Source: Fermentibacter sp964564435 (GTDB lineage Bacteria; Fermentibacterota; Fermentibacteria; Fermentibacterales; Fermentibacteraceae). Taken from it: a DNA stretch of 64,000 nucleotides. Location: positions 65,747-129,746 of the forward strand of contig CAZMAT010000006.1 in the NCBI GenBank assembly GCA_964564435.1. The letters run 5' to 3'. The stretch's first letter is position 1, and every line of letters starts with the position of its first letter. The notes below the pieces were generated by a model that was given only the letters and a program-made list of their open reading frames with translations, made no database searches and was not told the origin of the DNA. Position numbers and translations under genes: made by a program. Shown one piece after another: positions 37,263-46,923 of the stretch.

Positions 37263-39700
37263 TAGAGAGGAACCAGCGCATTGTCATCGCCGAGAGCGAT
37301 GCAGAACTCGCCCTGATGCTGTCGAAGGCCCTCCGCATGGAGGGCCTTCACGCCGATACCGTACCGGACGGGATCGAGGCCATCAGGAAGGCCTGGCAGA
37401 TCATGCCGGACCTCGTCCTGTGCGGCTTCTACCTCCCTGGGCTCGGCGCCCTCAGGGTCGTCAGGTACCTTCGCAGCCATCCGGCCTTCAACGGGCTGAA
37501 GACCGCCGTCCTCCTCCCGCGCCAGGACAGGCTGACCGCCTCGAGGGCCCGCAGGGCGGGGGCTGACATGACCCTGGACATGCCCATCGAGCCGCGCGAG
37601 TTCGTCGAGAAATGCGTCGGGCTGCTGGACGAGGCCAGCGGACGCCCGCAGGCGAATCTCTCCCCGGGGTCATTCCCCGACAGGGTCTCGATCCTCGAGG
37701 AGCTCACCGGGGTTCTCGAGAAGAGGCTGGACAGGCTCGAAGCCATGCAGGACCTCATGCCGGAGATGGGCATGAGCCCCTCGGTGCACGAAGTGTTCCG
37801 GAACATCGCATCGGGCGTGCTCACCGACCTGGGCTTCGACAGGGTGCAGGTCTTCCAGTTCCTCCGCGAGCCCGGCGAACTCCGCATCGAAGCCGCTCTC
37901 GGCCGGGGGGTGCCCTCGGACATACAGCAGCAGGCCACCAGGCTGTCGTCTGTCGAGGGGCTCCCGGTGGCCATCGCGATCCGGGAGAGGAGGCAGGTGC
38001 GGTCGTCCGAGGTCGGGATACCCGAGATCAGGCTCTCGTGGGCCGGATCGACGGACTACGTCGACACCCCGCTCGCCGACTCCGCAGGCGTGATGGGCGT
38101 CGTCAGGTGCGACTGCCATGTCACGGAGAGGCCCATGGGACCCGACGACCTCGATGCCCTGAAGGACTTCTGCGTAAGGGCGGCGTGCGTGCTCCGCAAC
38201 GTGATGGACCAGGAGGAGATTGCGGCGGCGAGGGATCAGAACTCGATCGTCCTCTCGAGCCTCGGCTCGTCCCTGATAATGATAGACCAGTCGGGGCGCA
38301 TCACCGAGGCGATCGGGACGGAATCCCTCATGGGCCTCAAGCCGTCCGCCCTTATGGGTCGCACCCTGTCCGAGGCCGCCCCGGCCGTCGCGGGCGAGGG
38401 GCGTCTGGAGATGCTCGGAAAGGTCCTCCTCGAGGGCAGGTCCTGCGTCGAGAACGGGGTGGCGCTGAACAGGCCGGGCGGAGGGTCGGTTCTCCTCAAC
38501 CTGCGCTTCGTCCCCTACCGCAGCGGGGGCCGGATCACCGGCGCAGTCCTTCTGGCCGTGGACGTCACCGAGGAGCAGACCCTGAGATCGGATCTGAAGC
38601 AGCGCAACGAGGAGCTGGAGATGATGTCGAGGATCGGGAGGGACCTCAACTCGACCCTGGAGCTGGACGAGATCTGCGACCTCCTCCTCCGGAGCCTGAG
38701 GCTGTTCTATCCCGAGGAGAACATCTCGATACTCCTCCCCGAGGACGACTCGGATTCGGGCGTCCCCGAGAAGCTCGTCGTCAAGGCCGGCTGCGGCTAT
38801 TCGGCGGACGAGCCCGGCCTCGAGCACCCCGTCATGCTCTCCGGCCCCATGTACGACTCGGTGCGGGAGGAGCCCAGATCGAGGAACCTGTCGATGCTCG
38901 GGATCATCGGGGGGGCCTTCATGGGCGCCAGGGTGCTCAACATCCCCGATGTCTCGCAGGAACCCAGGTACATAGAGGACTTCAACACCACGAGGAGCGA
39001 GATCGCCGTCCCGATGCTGATACAGGACAAGGCCACGGGCGTGATCGACATCCAGAGCCGGAGGAGGAACAGGTTCGACACCGACTCGGTGCGCAGGGTA
39101 TCCAGCCTGGCCAACAACGCCGCCACCGCGGTGGAGAACGCCAGGCTCCACGCCCGGGCATGGGAGGCCGCCCAGAGGGACAGGCTCACGAATCTGAGGA
39201 ACCTCAGGTTCTACGAGGAGAGGATAAGGGAGGAACTCGAGAGGGCGACCAGGTACAACTACGAGTGTTCCCTCCTGATGATAGACGTCGACGATTTCAA
39301 GAACTACAACGACCACTACGGCCATCCCATGGGCAACACCCTCCTCCGCACCCTGGCGCGGACCATCTCCGGAGCCCTCAGGGAGAAGATCGACACCCTC
39401 GTCAGGTACGGGGGCGAGGAGTTCGTCAGCATCCTCCCGCTCACCGGCGGCAAGGTGGCCGCCGAGATAGCAGAGAGGATCAGGCAGATGGTGATCGACA
39501 ACAACCCGGAGATCCCCCACGCCGCCGACCAGCCCCTGGGCTGCGTGAGCGTCAGCATCGGCGTTGCCACGTTCCCTTCGGACGTCAGCGACAGGGAGCG
39601 GCTCCTCGACATAGCCGACAAGCGCATGTACATGGGCAAGAGAGCCGGCAAGAACAGGGTCATGGCGCCGGCCTTCGGCAACTGCCCCCCCATTCCCTGA
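37259..39700 (+). CDS. Diguanylate cyclase with degenerate receiver, GAF, PAS and GAF domains
   Basis: An 813-residue cytoplasmic protein starting at GTG 37259, coupled to ppdK. Order: receiver-like (1-125), GAF-like (~165-325), PAS (~335-445, with LIMIDQSGRITEAIG), GAF (~460-620), GGDEF (~640-800). The cyclase site RYGGEEF is intact, with DVDDFKNYNDHYGHPMGN. The receiver lacks the usual phosphoacceptor: PDLVLCGFYLPG has Gly/Cys where Asp is expected (~55-56), and the conserved Lys is Met108. The inhibitory site is R-x3-D (REKID) rather than R-x2-D. It likely makes c-di-GMP in response to ligands sensed by GAF/PAS, not by phosphorylation. Confidence 0.88.
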
Positions 39701-39704
39701 AGAC

Positions 39705-40850
39705 ATGCGCCTCTGCGACGCGACGATGTTCTGGAGCGCGGCGGGAGGCGGCGTCAGGCGCTATCTCGAGCACAAGAGAGCCTGGCTGGGCGGCCTTCCG
39801 GGCGACATAAGGCATCTGCTCGTGATCCCGGGCGCCGGAAGCGGCCTCGTGACGGACGGGATGCTCTCGACCGCCACCGTGAGATCGCCCTCCCTCTTCT
39901 TCTCGCCCGGATACCGCACCCCGGTCTCCCTCGGCCCCGCACTCGACTTCCTGGAGGGATGGAAGCCCGACCTCGCCGAGGGGGGGTGCCCCTTCAGGCT
40001 GAGGAAGGCGCTGTCAGTCTGGTCCAGGGACTCGGGAAGGCCCGTGTTCGACTACTATCATGCCTTCTTCCCGCTTTCATACACCGAGGCGGTCTTCGGG
40101 GCCCGGCGGTCCGCGCTGAGGAGCGCCCTCGAGAGGGCGGGCTGGGCCTACCTCAGATCGGTCTATGCGGACAGCAGGAGGGTCTTCGTGGCATCCCCGC
40201 CGGTCAGGGATGTCCTGGCATCCCACGGGATCGTCAACACGGAGCTGGCCCCGCTCGGTGTCGACACCGGCCTCTTCCGGCCCGGTGCCACTCGGAAGGG
40301 CGACCCGGTCATCCTCTTCGTTGGAAGGCTCACTCGCGAGAAGGGATTCGAGATGGTCCTCGAGGCGTTCTCCATCCTGTCGAGCAGGAGGAGGGCGAAG
40401 CTGGTCGTCGTGGGGGACGGGATCATGAGGGAGAGGGCCCTGGAGGCCGCGAGGCTCGATCCCGACGTATCCTATCTCAGATTCCTGGACCCCGGACACC
40501 TCGCCGGAGTCTACAGGGAGGCGAGCGTGCTGCTCTCGGCCGCCCCTGCCGAGACGCTGGGCCTGACCTTCCTCGAAGCCCTCGCGAGCGGAGTCCCCGT
40601 TGTCGGGCTGGCCGGGAGCGGCCTGATGGACACGTTCCCCCCCGGTATCTCGAGGGCGGTCGGGCAGGCCTCTCCCGAAGCCCTCGCGGAAGCGGTCTCG
40701 GACATGCTGGACGACCCTCCCGACCCGGCCGCCTGCCGCAGCCATGCCGAGGGCTACTCCTGGCCCGGGAGGCTGGCACGCATAGCAGGGAGGGAGCTGG
40801 CTCTCGCCGGGATGGAAGTGCCCGGCTGGATCGGAGAGATGCATGAGTGA
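39705..40850 (+). CDS. Glycosyltransferase family 4 (group 1)
   Basis: A 381-residue GT-B enzyme. LFVGRLTREKGFEMVLEAFSIL and PAETLGLTFLEALASGVPVVG (the E-x7-E donor motif) are unmistakable GT4 features; LAPLGVDTGLFRPG is the linker before the second lobe. The N-terminus MRLCDATMFWSAAGGGVRRYLE carries the G-G-x-R-R-Y acceptor-loop pattern of SQD2/mannosyltransferase-like enzymes. It overlaps the downstream DUF362 gene by 8 bp. It probably glycosylates a lipid or polyprenyl carrier; specificity is unknown. Confidence 0.85.
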   Translation: MRLCDATMFWSAAGGGVRRYLEHKRAWLGGLPGDIRHLLVIPGAGSGLVTDGMLSTATVRSPSLFFSPGYRTPVSLGPALDFLEGWKPDLAEGGCPFRLRKALSVWSRDSGRPVFDYYHAFFPLSYTEAVFGARRSALRSALERAGWAYLRSVYADSRRVFVASPPVRDVLASHGIVNTELAPLGVDTGLFRPGATRKGDPVILFVGRLTREKGFEMVLEAFSILSSRRRAKLVVVGDGIMRERALEAARLDPDVSYLRFLDPGHLAGVYREASVLLSAAPAETLGLTFLEALASGVPVVGLAGSGLMDTFPPGISRAVGQASPEALAEAVSDMLDDPPDPAACRSHAEGYSWPGRLARIAGRELALAGMEVPGWIGEMHE

Positions 40851-41976
40851 CGTCTGCCTGCGCCAGGGGCTCCGGTACGACAGGGACGAGCTCGCGCCGG
40901 TGCTCGCAGGGATGGTGGAGGCCGCCGGCGGGTGGCCGGCGAAGGCCGTGCCCGGCGCGAGGGTGCTCCTGAAGGTGAACATGCTGACCGCGAAGGACCC
41001 TTCGCGGGGCATCACGACCCATCCGGAGGTCGTCGCCGCGATGGCCCTGCTCTTCAAGGCGCGGGGGTGCAGCGTGGCTGTCGGCGACAGCCCGGGCGGA
41101 GCCATAGGAGGCATAGAGCGCTACTGGAGGAACTGCGGGTTCGAACCGCTGGTCGGGGATCCCGGAGTCGAGCTGGTCTCCTTCGAGCGGGCCGGCAGCG
41201 TGGAGCTCGAGGCTGGAGGCAGGACGTACCGCATCGCGAAACCGGTTCTCGAGTACGACGTCCTGGTCAACATGTGCAAGTTCAAGACCCACATGTACTG
41301 CCGGCTCACGAACGCCGTGAAGAACTGCTTCGGAGCAGTCCCCGGGATCGGGAAGGCGATGATCCACAGCTACGCCGTCAAGCCGCGCATCCTGGCCGGC
41401 TACATCGCCGACATATACACGCTGGTCCCGTTCGACATGGCCGTGATGGACGCGATCCTGGCCATGGACGGGCGGGGGCCGGGCACCGACGGGCATCCCA
41501 GGATGGACGGCATACTGGGCGTGGCGAAGGACGGGGTCCTGCTCGACATGGTCATGTCATCCATCGCCGGCCTCGGGCCCGAGGATCTGGACACCACCCG
41601 CGAGGTCCGCAGGAGAGGGCTCGGGAAGCCCTTCCGGGAGATCACGGTGGACGGGACCGCCGTCCTCCCCGGCTTCGACATCCCCTCGACCTGGTTCTAC
41701 GATTACATCCCCCACTTCGCCGGAGCGCTGGCCAGGGCGTTCGTGAAGACGGTCCCGACGGCGGGCGCGAAGTGCACGGGCTGCGGTTTCTGCGCGAAGA
41801 GCTGCCCCGTGGGGGCCATAACGATCGAGGACGGCCGGGCGAGTATGGATCGCAGGAGGTGCATCGTCTGCCTGTGCTGCCACGAGCTCTGTCCGGAGAA
41901 CGCGATCACGGTCCGCAATCCGCTGAAGAGAAGGAACCGCGGCGGCGGGGAGGCTACTCCAGCGGCAGGTAGATGA
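40843..41976 (+). CDS. DUF362 protein with C-terminal two-cluster ferredoxin domain
   Basis: A 377-residue protein. Residues ~30-280 are DUF362: RVLLKVNMLTAKDP, VAVGDSPGGA, LVNMCKFKTHMYCRLTNAVKNCFGAVPG. Two 4Fe-4S motifs follow, CTGCGFCAKSCPVGAI and CIVCLCCHELCPENAI. Such proteins are annotated as putative ferredoxins with uncharacterised redox or metal-handling roles in anaerobes. Coupled to the upstream glycosyltransferase. Its last 23 bp overlap, tail to tail, the minus-strand gene at 41954. Function beyond electron transfer is not known. Confidence 0.88.
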   Translation: MSDVCLRQGLRYDRDELAPVLAGMVEAAGGWPAKAVPGARVLLKVNMLTAKDPSRGITTHPEVVAAMALLFKARGCSVAVGDSPGGAIGGIERYWRNCGFEPLVGDPGVELVSFERAGSVELEAGGRTYRIAKPVLEYDVLVNMCKFKTHMYCRLTNAVKNCFGAVPGIGKAMIHSYAVKPRILAGYIADIYTLVPFDMAVMDAILAMDGRGPGTDGHPRMDGILGVAKDGVLLDMVMSSIAGLGPEDLDTTREVRRRGLGKPFREITVDGTAVLPGFDIPSTWFYDYIPHFAGALARAFVKTVPTAGAKCTGCGFCAKSCPVGAITIEDGRASMDRRRCIVCLCCHELCPENAITVRNPLKRRNRGGGEATPAAGR

Positions 41977-43003
41977 GCCCCCCGTCCCCCTGGACGAAGA
42001 AGGCCCCTCCCGATCCCGGCATGGGCGAAAGGCGGCGCCCTTCGCACCCTGCCGGTGTCTCGAACACCGAGATCCACCCGACCTCTCCCGAGTCCCAGTC
42101 TATCGTGGCGTGATACAGCATCCCCGGCCGGCCGTCGAAGGCGAGGAGATAGGAGCCGTCCTGCAGCCAGGCCACCGGGATGGGGAGGAACGGAAGGCCG
42201 GAGCGCCTCGTCGATCCATCGACCGAGAGCAGGAACGGGGCTCCGTCGAGACCGACGAGCACTGCGTCGGGCAGCACCCAGCCCATGAAGTCCGAGGAGC
42301 TTCCCGCGGGGGTGCTCCAGGCCCCGATCACGCCGGGTTCGGCGAAGGACCCGAACTCGTGCTCCTCGTAGTAATTGTTCTCTATCCTGAAGAAGTCCGA
42401 GCAGGGGCATTTCCAGAAGCCGTCGCCGATGCCCGCGATGTCGAGCTGGACGGGTTCTCCGGTGAGTGCATCCACGGCGTTCGGGGAGGTCCCGGTCCTG
42501 CTTTCGAACGCTCGGAGGAGGAGTTCGGAATAGCCTTCGGGAGAGGGTTCACAGTCGTACATCGGCGAACCCGCGAGGAGCCGCGAATCGGAGGTGAAGG
42601 CGTAGGAGGGACCTCCCCCCGCTGCGACTCCGACGAGTACGGGCATGGCCCCCGAGCCGTCTTTCCCGGCGATGATCCCGAGGAAGGCGCTCCGCATCCC
42701 CCCGTACTCCTCAGGCACCTCGAAGACCTCTGGCAGGTACACGGACCGGGCCAGGAACACCCGGTCGCCGTCGGGGCTGACGAGTATCGAGTAGAAGCCC
42801 CCGTCCTCCGCCCATCCGCCGTCCATGGGCGACCAGGAGGGAATCCAGGGGGCGAGAAGCCCCGAACCGACATCCGCGGTGAACAGGTCGGGCCCTCTGG
42901 AAAAGAGGATCGTCACCGAGTCGAGCGCTGCCGCCAGGCCGACCCCGTCCGCCAGCGTCACGGGGATTCCCGCGGCAGCGATCGCCGCGATGCAGAGGAT
43001 CAT
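41954..43003 (-). CDS. Secreted protein of unknown function
   Basis: A 349-residue protein with a clear signal peptide (MILCIAAIAAAGIPVTLA). The mature part alternates short beta-like segments with Trp/Gly/Asp turns (FYSILVSPDGDRVFLARS, SYAFTSDSRLLAG, SYLLAFDGRPGMLYHA), suggesting a beta-propeller of WD40/TolB type, but no family signature is secure. Four Cys in the middle (CEP, KCPCSD) could pair. It ends without a sorting tail (GLIYLPLE). It lies 16 bp from the dehydrogenase gene on the same strand and may be co-transcribed. Confidence 0.6.
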   Translation of the reverse strand: MILCIAAIAAAGIPVTLADGVGLAAALDSVTILFSRGPDLFTADVGSGLLAPWIPSWSPMDGGWAEDGGFYSILVSPDGDRVFLARSVYLPEVFEVPEEYGGMRSAFLGIIAGKDGSGAMPVLVGVAAGGGPSYAFTSDSRLLAGSPMYDCEPSPEGYSELLLRAFESRTGTSPNAVDALTGEPVQLDIAGIGDGFWKCPCSDFFRIENNYYEEHEFGSFAEPGVIGAWSTPAGSSSDFMGWVLPDAVLVGLDGAPFLLSVDGSTRRSGLPFLPIPVAWLQDGSYLLAFDGRPGMLYHATIDWDSGEVGWISVFETPAGCEGRRLSPMPGSGGAFFVQGDGGLIYLPLE

Positions 43004-43019
43004 CCCCGCACGCCTCCGT

Positions 43020-44654
43020 TCAGCTCTTCAGGCTCTCCTTGATGCGCTTCACGTGGCCGCGGCCCAGCCCCTTCACCTCGCAGCCGAGCTCCAGGTATCT
43101 CCTGATCTTCGCGTCGTCGAGGATGCAGAAGCAGTCGATGATCGCGAACGGACGGCCGACCGCCTCGAAGACCCTGTCGGGGTCCAGGGCGAGGTATTCG
43201 CCGTGGCGCACGGCGAGGATGATGGCGTCCGCACCCTTCATGGCCGCGTCCAGCGCGGGCTCCATCCTGAGATTCGCGAGAGGGCCCTGCCTGTGGAAGA
43301 AACGGGACCACGAGTAGCCCGGCTTGGGATAGGTGTCCTGCGATTCGAACTCCCACCAGTGCTCCAGATAGGGATCGTGGACCTTCACGTCCGCGCCCAT
43401 CTCGGTGAGCTTCCTCACGATCAGCTCGGATCCGCTGTACCTCGAGTCGCCCACGTCCTCGCGGTAGGATGCGCCCAGGACGAGGATGTCGGCCGAGGCT
43501 ATGGGCCTGTTCATGTTCCGCAGGGCGTCGCGGACCATCTGCGGGACGCGGAGGGCGCGGGTGTCGTTGATGTCCACGGCGGCGGGGGTGATGCGGAAGA
43601 TGTCGTCGTCGAAGCCCAGGATGTGCCTGTAGGCCCAGACCCCCAGTCCGCCGTCCTTCGGCAGGCAGTAGCCCCCGATTCCCGGGCCCGGGAAGATCAT
43701 GTTCGAGTGCGTGGGGCGGACCCGGACCGCATCTATGACCTTCTTCAGGTCGACGCCGTTGCGCTCCGAGAAGACCGACCACTCGTCCAGGAACGCCAGG
43801 ATGGTCGCACGATAGCTGTTCTCGACGATCTTCGCAGTCTCTGACTCGATGGGGCGGTCCAGGACGGTGAGGGGGAAGTCCTTCACGTTCAGGACGCTCG
43901 AGAGGAAGGCGACGACCCTCTCCCTCGCCTCGGGCCCAATCCCGCTGCAGACCCGCCAGAAGTCGCGGATCGAGGCCACGTAGTTGCGGCCCGGCATGAC
44001 CCGCTCGTAGCTGTGCGCGAGCAGCGGATCGGTCGTGATCCCCCTCTTCTCGAAGATCTTTTTCATGATCGGATAGGCAACCTGCTCGGTGGTCCCCGGG
44101 GGCACCGTTGTCTCTATGAGGACCAGCGCATCCGCGCGGATGTGCTGCGCGATGACTCCGAGGGATTCCTCGAGGGCCGCCATGTCCGCGGCACCCTCGC
44201 GGCAGTCTCCGAGCCTCTCCTTCAGATAGTCGCACTGGACGTCCACCACGACGGTGTCCACCAGGCTGAGGGCCTCCTCGGTGTAGGTGGCCACGAGCGT
44301 CTTCCTGTCGAGGACGCAGCGCCGGATCATGGGGGCGACCTCCGGGTCCTCGGCGGTGACCGGGGACACGCCCCTGTTCATGAGGGGGGTCTTCCAGTAG
44401 CTGCGGGTGCTGGGTCTCTGCATCCCGATGACGAACTTGCCCGGGGTCCCGTCCGGCCGGGTGGAGTCCGCCACCACCGCAGCCATCACCGCTCCTACGA
44501 AACCGAGCCCCACGACCGACACGATCTCCCGGCCCATCGCGCGGTTCTCGTCCACGAGCTTCGAGAGCCTCTCGAGTTCGGCCGCATGGTCATCCCGGGA
44601 GGGGAGCTGGAACTTCTCGCCATCCGGACTGATCGAGTACCTGGTCTCCGTCAT
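43020..44654 (-). CDS. Nucleotide-sugar dehydrogenase (UDP-glucose/UDP-ManNAc dehydrogenase family)
   Basis: A 544-residue enzyme that oxidises a UDP- or GDP-hexose C6 to the uronate in two NAD+ steps. Start at ATG 44654, with GGAGG eight bases upstream; an ATG at 44699 is less likely. The Rossmann motif VSVVGLGFVGAVMA begins only at residue ~45, an unusual N-terminal extension. Catalytic Cys is in GPGIGGYCLPKDGG (C330); LIETTVPPGTTEQ and KIVENSYRA are typical. The protein is about 100 residues longer than standard Ugd. It could supply UDP-glucuronate to the decarboxylase at 13857. Substrate is inferred. Confidence 0.85.
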   Translation of the reverse strand: MTETRYSISPDGEKFQLPSRDDHAAELERLSKLVDENRAMGREIVSVVGLGFVGAVMAAVVADSTRPDGTPGKFVIGMQRPSTRSYWKTPLMNRGVSPVTAEDPEVAPMIRRCVLDRKTLVATYTEEALSLVDTVVVDVQCDYLKERLGDCREGAADMAALEESLGVIAQHIRADALVLIETTVPPGTTEQVAYPIMKKIFEKRGITTDPLLAHSYERVMPGRNYVASIRDFWRVCSGIGPEARERVVAFLSSVLNVKDFPLTVLDRPIESETAKIVENSYRATILAFLDEWSVFSERNGVDLKKVIDAVRVRPTHSNMIFPGPGIGGYCLPKDGGLGVWAYRHILGFDDDIFRITPAAVDINDTRALRVPQMVRDALRNMNRPIASADILVLGASYREDVGDSRYSGSELIVRKLTEMGADVKVHDPYLEHWWEFESQDTYPKPGYSWSRFFHRQGPLANLRMEPALDAAMKGADAIILAVRHGEYLALDPDRVFEAVGRPFAIIDCFCILDDAKIRRYLELGCEVKGLGRGHVKRIKESLKS

Positions 44655-44677
44655 CCCTGTCCTCCGAATCGCTGCTG

Positions 44678-44691
44678 GTCGAGGCCTCGAC
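44678..44691. promoter_or_regulatory. 14-bp perfect palindrome upstream of the nucleotide-sugar dehydrogenase
   Basis: GTCGAGGCCTCGAC is a perfect palindrome 24-37 bp before the dehydrogenase start. On the minus strand a TATGAT -10-like element lies just upstream (44702-44707), placing the palindrome at the start of the transcript. An operator or short leader hairpin is possible. No regulator is identified. Confidence 0.3.
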
Positions 44692-44734
44692 AAGACCACT
44701 GATCATACGGCGGAGCCGCCCCGGAGGGGAGCGG

Positions 44735-45499
44735 TCAGAAGGCCGCCCGGGCCGCCGAGGACAGACCGAGGACGGCGAGGAGCACGAGCACGGCCCTGCG
44801 GAAGGCGCCCTGCGGTATCCGGCCGGAGAGCGCGCTGCCGAGGACGGCGCCGGCGGCGGCCGCCGGGAGCAGCTCTGCGGTCGCGGCCAGGACCGCTCCG
44901 TCGAGAAGGCCGGCCGTCGCCAGCATGGGGACGGTCAGCAGGTTGATCCCGAGGAAGTAGAAGGCGAGGCCGGCCCTGAACTCGTCCCTGCCGGCGCCCT
45001 GCTCGGTGAGGAGGATGATCACAGGCGGGCCGCTGAAGGTCATCAGCCCGTTCATCACCCCGCTGAGGAGGCCGACAGGTACGACGGCCGCCCGGCTGTC
45101 CGACAGCCCCGCCCGGAAACCCGCAAGGTAGGCCCCTGCGATGACGGCCACCGCGAGGCCCACCGCGATCGCCAGGGGCTCCTCCGGGACGGATCCGAGG
45201 AGCAGCACGCCGGGGACGGTGCCGGCCGCTCCCGCCGCGAGCAGGACGGGGAACCCGGCGGGCAGCCTGCGCGACCTGGCGGAGAAGAGGACTATCGAGT
45301 TGATCGCGAGGCCGAACAGGGTGAGCATCGGCACGGCCCGGCCCGCCGGCATGGCCAGAGTGAGAAGGGGCAGCGAGACAAGCGAGAAGGCGAATCCGGA
45401 AGCCCCCTGGACGAGAGCGCCCAGGAACAGCGCCAGGGATGCGACAGCATAGGTGCCGGCCTGGATGATCGACCTCCGTGGAAACGTATCGAGCCGCAT
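44735..45499 (-). CDS. TSUP-family (TauE/SafE) membrane permease
   Basis: A 254-residue membrane protein with about eight hydrophobic helices and the repeated TSUP motif: FLGALVQGASGFAFSLVSLPLL in the first half and GLLSGVMNGLMTFSGPPVIILL in the second. Family members are proposed exporters or importers of sulfite, sulfoacetate or other organic anions. It stands alone between the dehydrogenase and the divergent tldD. The substrate cannot be deduced. The first residues before IIQAGTYAVASLAL may be untranslated if an internal start is used. Confidence 0.8.
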   Translation of the reverse strand: MRLDTFPRRSIIQAGTYAVASLALFLGALVQGASGFAFSLVSLPLLTLAMPAGRAVPMLTLFGLAINSIVLFSARSRRLPAGFPVLLAAGAAGTVPGVLLLGSVPEEPLAIAVGLAVAVIAGAYLAGFRAGLSDSRAAVVPVGLLSGVMNGLMTFSGPPVIILLTEQGAGRDEFRAGLAFYFLGINLLTVPMLATAGLLDGAVLAATAELLPAAAAGAVLGSALSGRIPQGAFRRAVLVLLAVLGLSSAARAAF

Positions 45500-45524
45500 C
45501 GTGCAGGAAGGTCAGCCAATTCTT

Positions 45525-45530
45525 TAGTAT
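45525..45530 (+). promoter_or_regulatory. Possible -10 of the tldD-tldE transcript
   Basis: TAGTAT lies 55 bp before tldD in an AT-rich patch (TCTTTAGTATATGG) within otherwise GC-rich DNA. TGCAGG 17 bp upstream is a weak -35 candidate. Confidence 0.3.
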
Positions 45531-45585
45531 ATGGCATCGCGGCGCCCGGCCGCGCCAAGTCGGACCTCGCAGGGAGGGTTGCGGG

Positions 45586-46923
45586 ATGCTGAGATTCCCA
45601 CCGGGGCTCTACTCCGATGTAAGGATCGAGGAGGTCTGGTCCACGACCGCCGGCCTCGTCCTGGGCAGGCTCGAACAGTTCGTCTCCAGGCACTACAGGG
45701 CGGCCTTCATCAGGGTCTGGGACGGTGTACGCTGGTATTACGCCTCCACCTCGACCGTCGATTCGATCCAGTCCGAGCTCGACTCCCTGGCCTCGATGGC
45801 CTCGGGGAGGGACGGCATCGCCGACGATCCCGTGGTCCGGAGGTTCCGGAGGAACACCGGGAAGACTCTCCTCTTCGAATCGAACCATGTCGCGGACGTC
45901 CCGTCGCGCGACAAGCTCGACAGGCTCAGGGCCTCGGACGAACCGATGGAGCGGAGGAGCGGCCTGACGGACAGGCGATGCTATTATCTGGACAACCACA
46001 AGAGGAAGACCTTCCTCTCGAGCCTGGGTGCGGATCTCGAGTTCGACCGCCAGACCCTGCTCCTCGCAGCCGCCTTCGAGACCTCCCACGGGAGCTCCCG
46101 CCTCCAGGAATCCTGCCATGTCGGCGCCCGGACCTTCGGGGATCTGCCCGACCTCGGCCCCGCCCTGGAGGAGAGGCTCGACGAGGCGTCCGGGTTCGTC
46201 CGGGGATCGAAGCCGGTCGATGGAGGCAGGATGCCCGTCATCCTGTCCCCGATGGCGGCCGGGATCTTCGCCCACGAGAGCTTCGGCCACAAGAGCGAGG
46301 CGGACTTCATGCTGGGCGACGAGGCGGCTCTCGCGGAGTGGGCGGTCGGCCGCCCCGTGGGCTCCGGCGACCTGAACATCGTCGACGACGGCACGGTCCC
46401 CGGCCCCGGCTACAACGCCTACGACGACGAGGGCACCGCCTCCGGCAGGACATGGCTGATCAGGGACGGGAGGCTCGCCGGGAGGCTGCACAGCGCATCG
46501 ACAGCGGCGGCGCTCGGAGAGGAGCCCACCGGGAACGCGCGGAGCATCTCCTTCGAGTATGAGCCGATCCCCCGCATGACCACGACTTTCATCCTGCCGG
46601 GGAGGGAGACCTTCGACGGACTGGTGTCGGGCATCGACGACGGCCTCTTCGTGAAGACCGTCAAGCACGGCTCCGGGCTCTCCACCTTCACTCTCGCGCC
46701 CTCGATGAGCTGGAGGATAAGGGGGGGCAGGCTGGCGGAGCCCGTCGGGGTATCGGTCATCACCGGGAACGTCATGGAGACGCTCGGCCTGATCGACGGC
46801 CTCTCGGACACGCTCGACCTGGAGGGTGCGGGGGGCGGCGGATGCGGCAAGATGGAGCAGTATCCCCTCCCGGTCGGTTTCGGCGGCCCGTTCGTCAGGG
46901 TCGGCGCGATGGAGGTGAGGTGA
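45586..46923 (+). CDS. tldD: TldD metalloprotease subunit
   Basis: A 445-residue protein. The ATG at 45586 follows AGGGAGGG; the frame is open about 36 codons further upstream, but that part lacks family similarity. IFAHESFGHKSEADFM carries the zinc-binding H-E-x3-H motif of the TldD subunit, and GPGYNAYDDEGT and GLFVKTVKHGSG match conserved TldD blocks. TldD/TldE form a heterodimer or larger complex that degrades unfolded peptides and processes modified peptides (microcin B17, CcdA). Immediately followed by tldE. Confidence 0.9.
   Translation: MLRFPPGLYSDVRIEEVWSTTAGLVLGRLEQFVSRHYRAAFIRVWDGVRWYYASTSTVDSIQSELDSLASMASGRDGIADDPVVRRFRRNTGKTLLFESNHVADVPSRDKLDRLRASDEPMERRSGLTDRRCYYLDNHKRKTFLSSLGADLEFDRQTLLLAAAFETSHGSSRLQESCHVGARTFGDLPDLGPALEERLDEASGFVRGSKPVDGGRMPVILSPMAAGIFAHESFGHKSEADFMLGDEAALAEWAVGRPVGSGDLNIVDDGTVPGPGYNAYDDEGTASGRTWLIRDGRLAGRLHSASTAAALGEEPTGNARSISFEYEPIPRMTTTFILPGRETFDGLVSGIDDGLFVKTVKHGSGLSTFTLAPSMSWRIRGGRLAEPVGVSVITGNVMETLGLIDGLSDTLDLEGAGGGGCGKMEQYPLPVGFGGPFVRVGAMEVR

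Noticed and set aside
37670..39706. A 678-codon minus-strand frame opposite the diguanylate cyclase
   Set aside because: Same GC-driven antisense artefact; the plus strand has intact GGDEF, GAF and PAS motifs.
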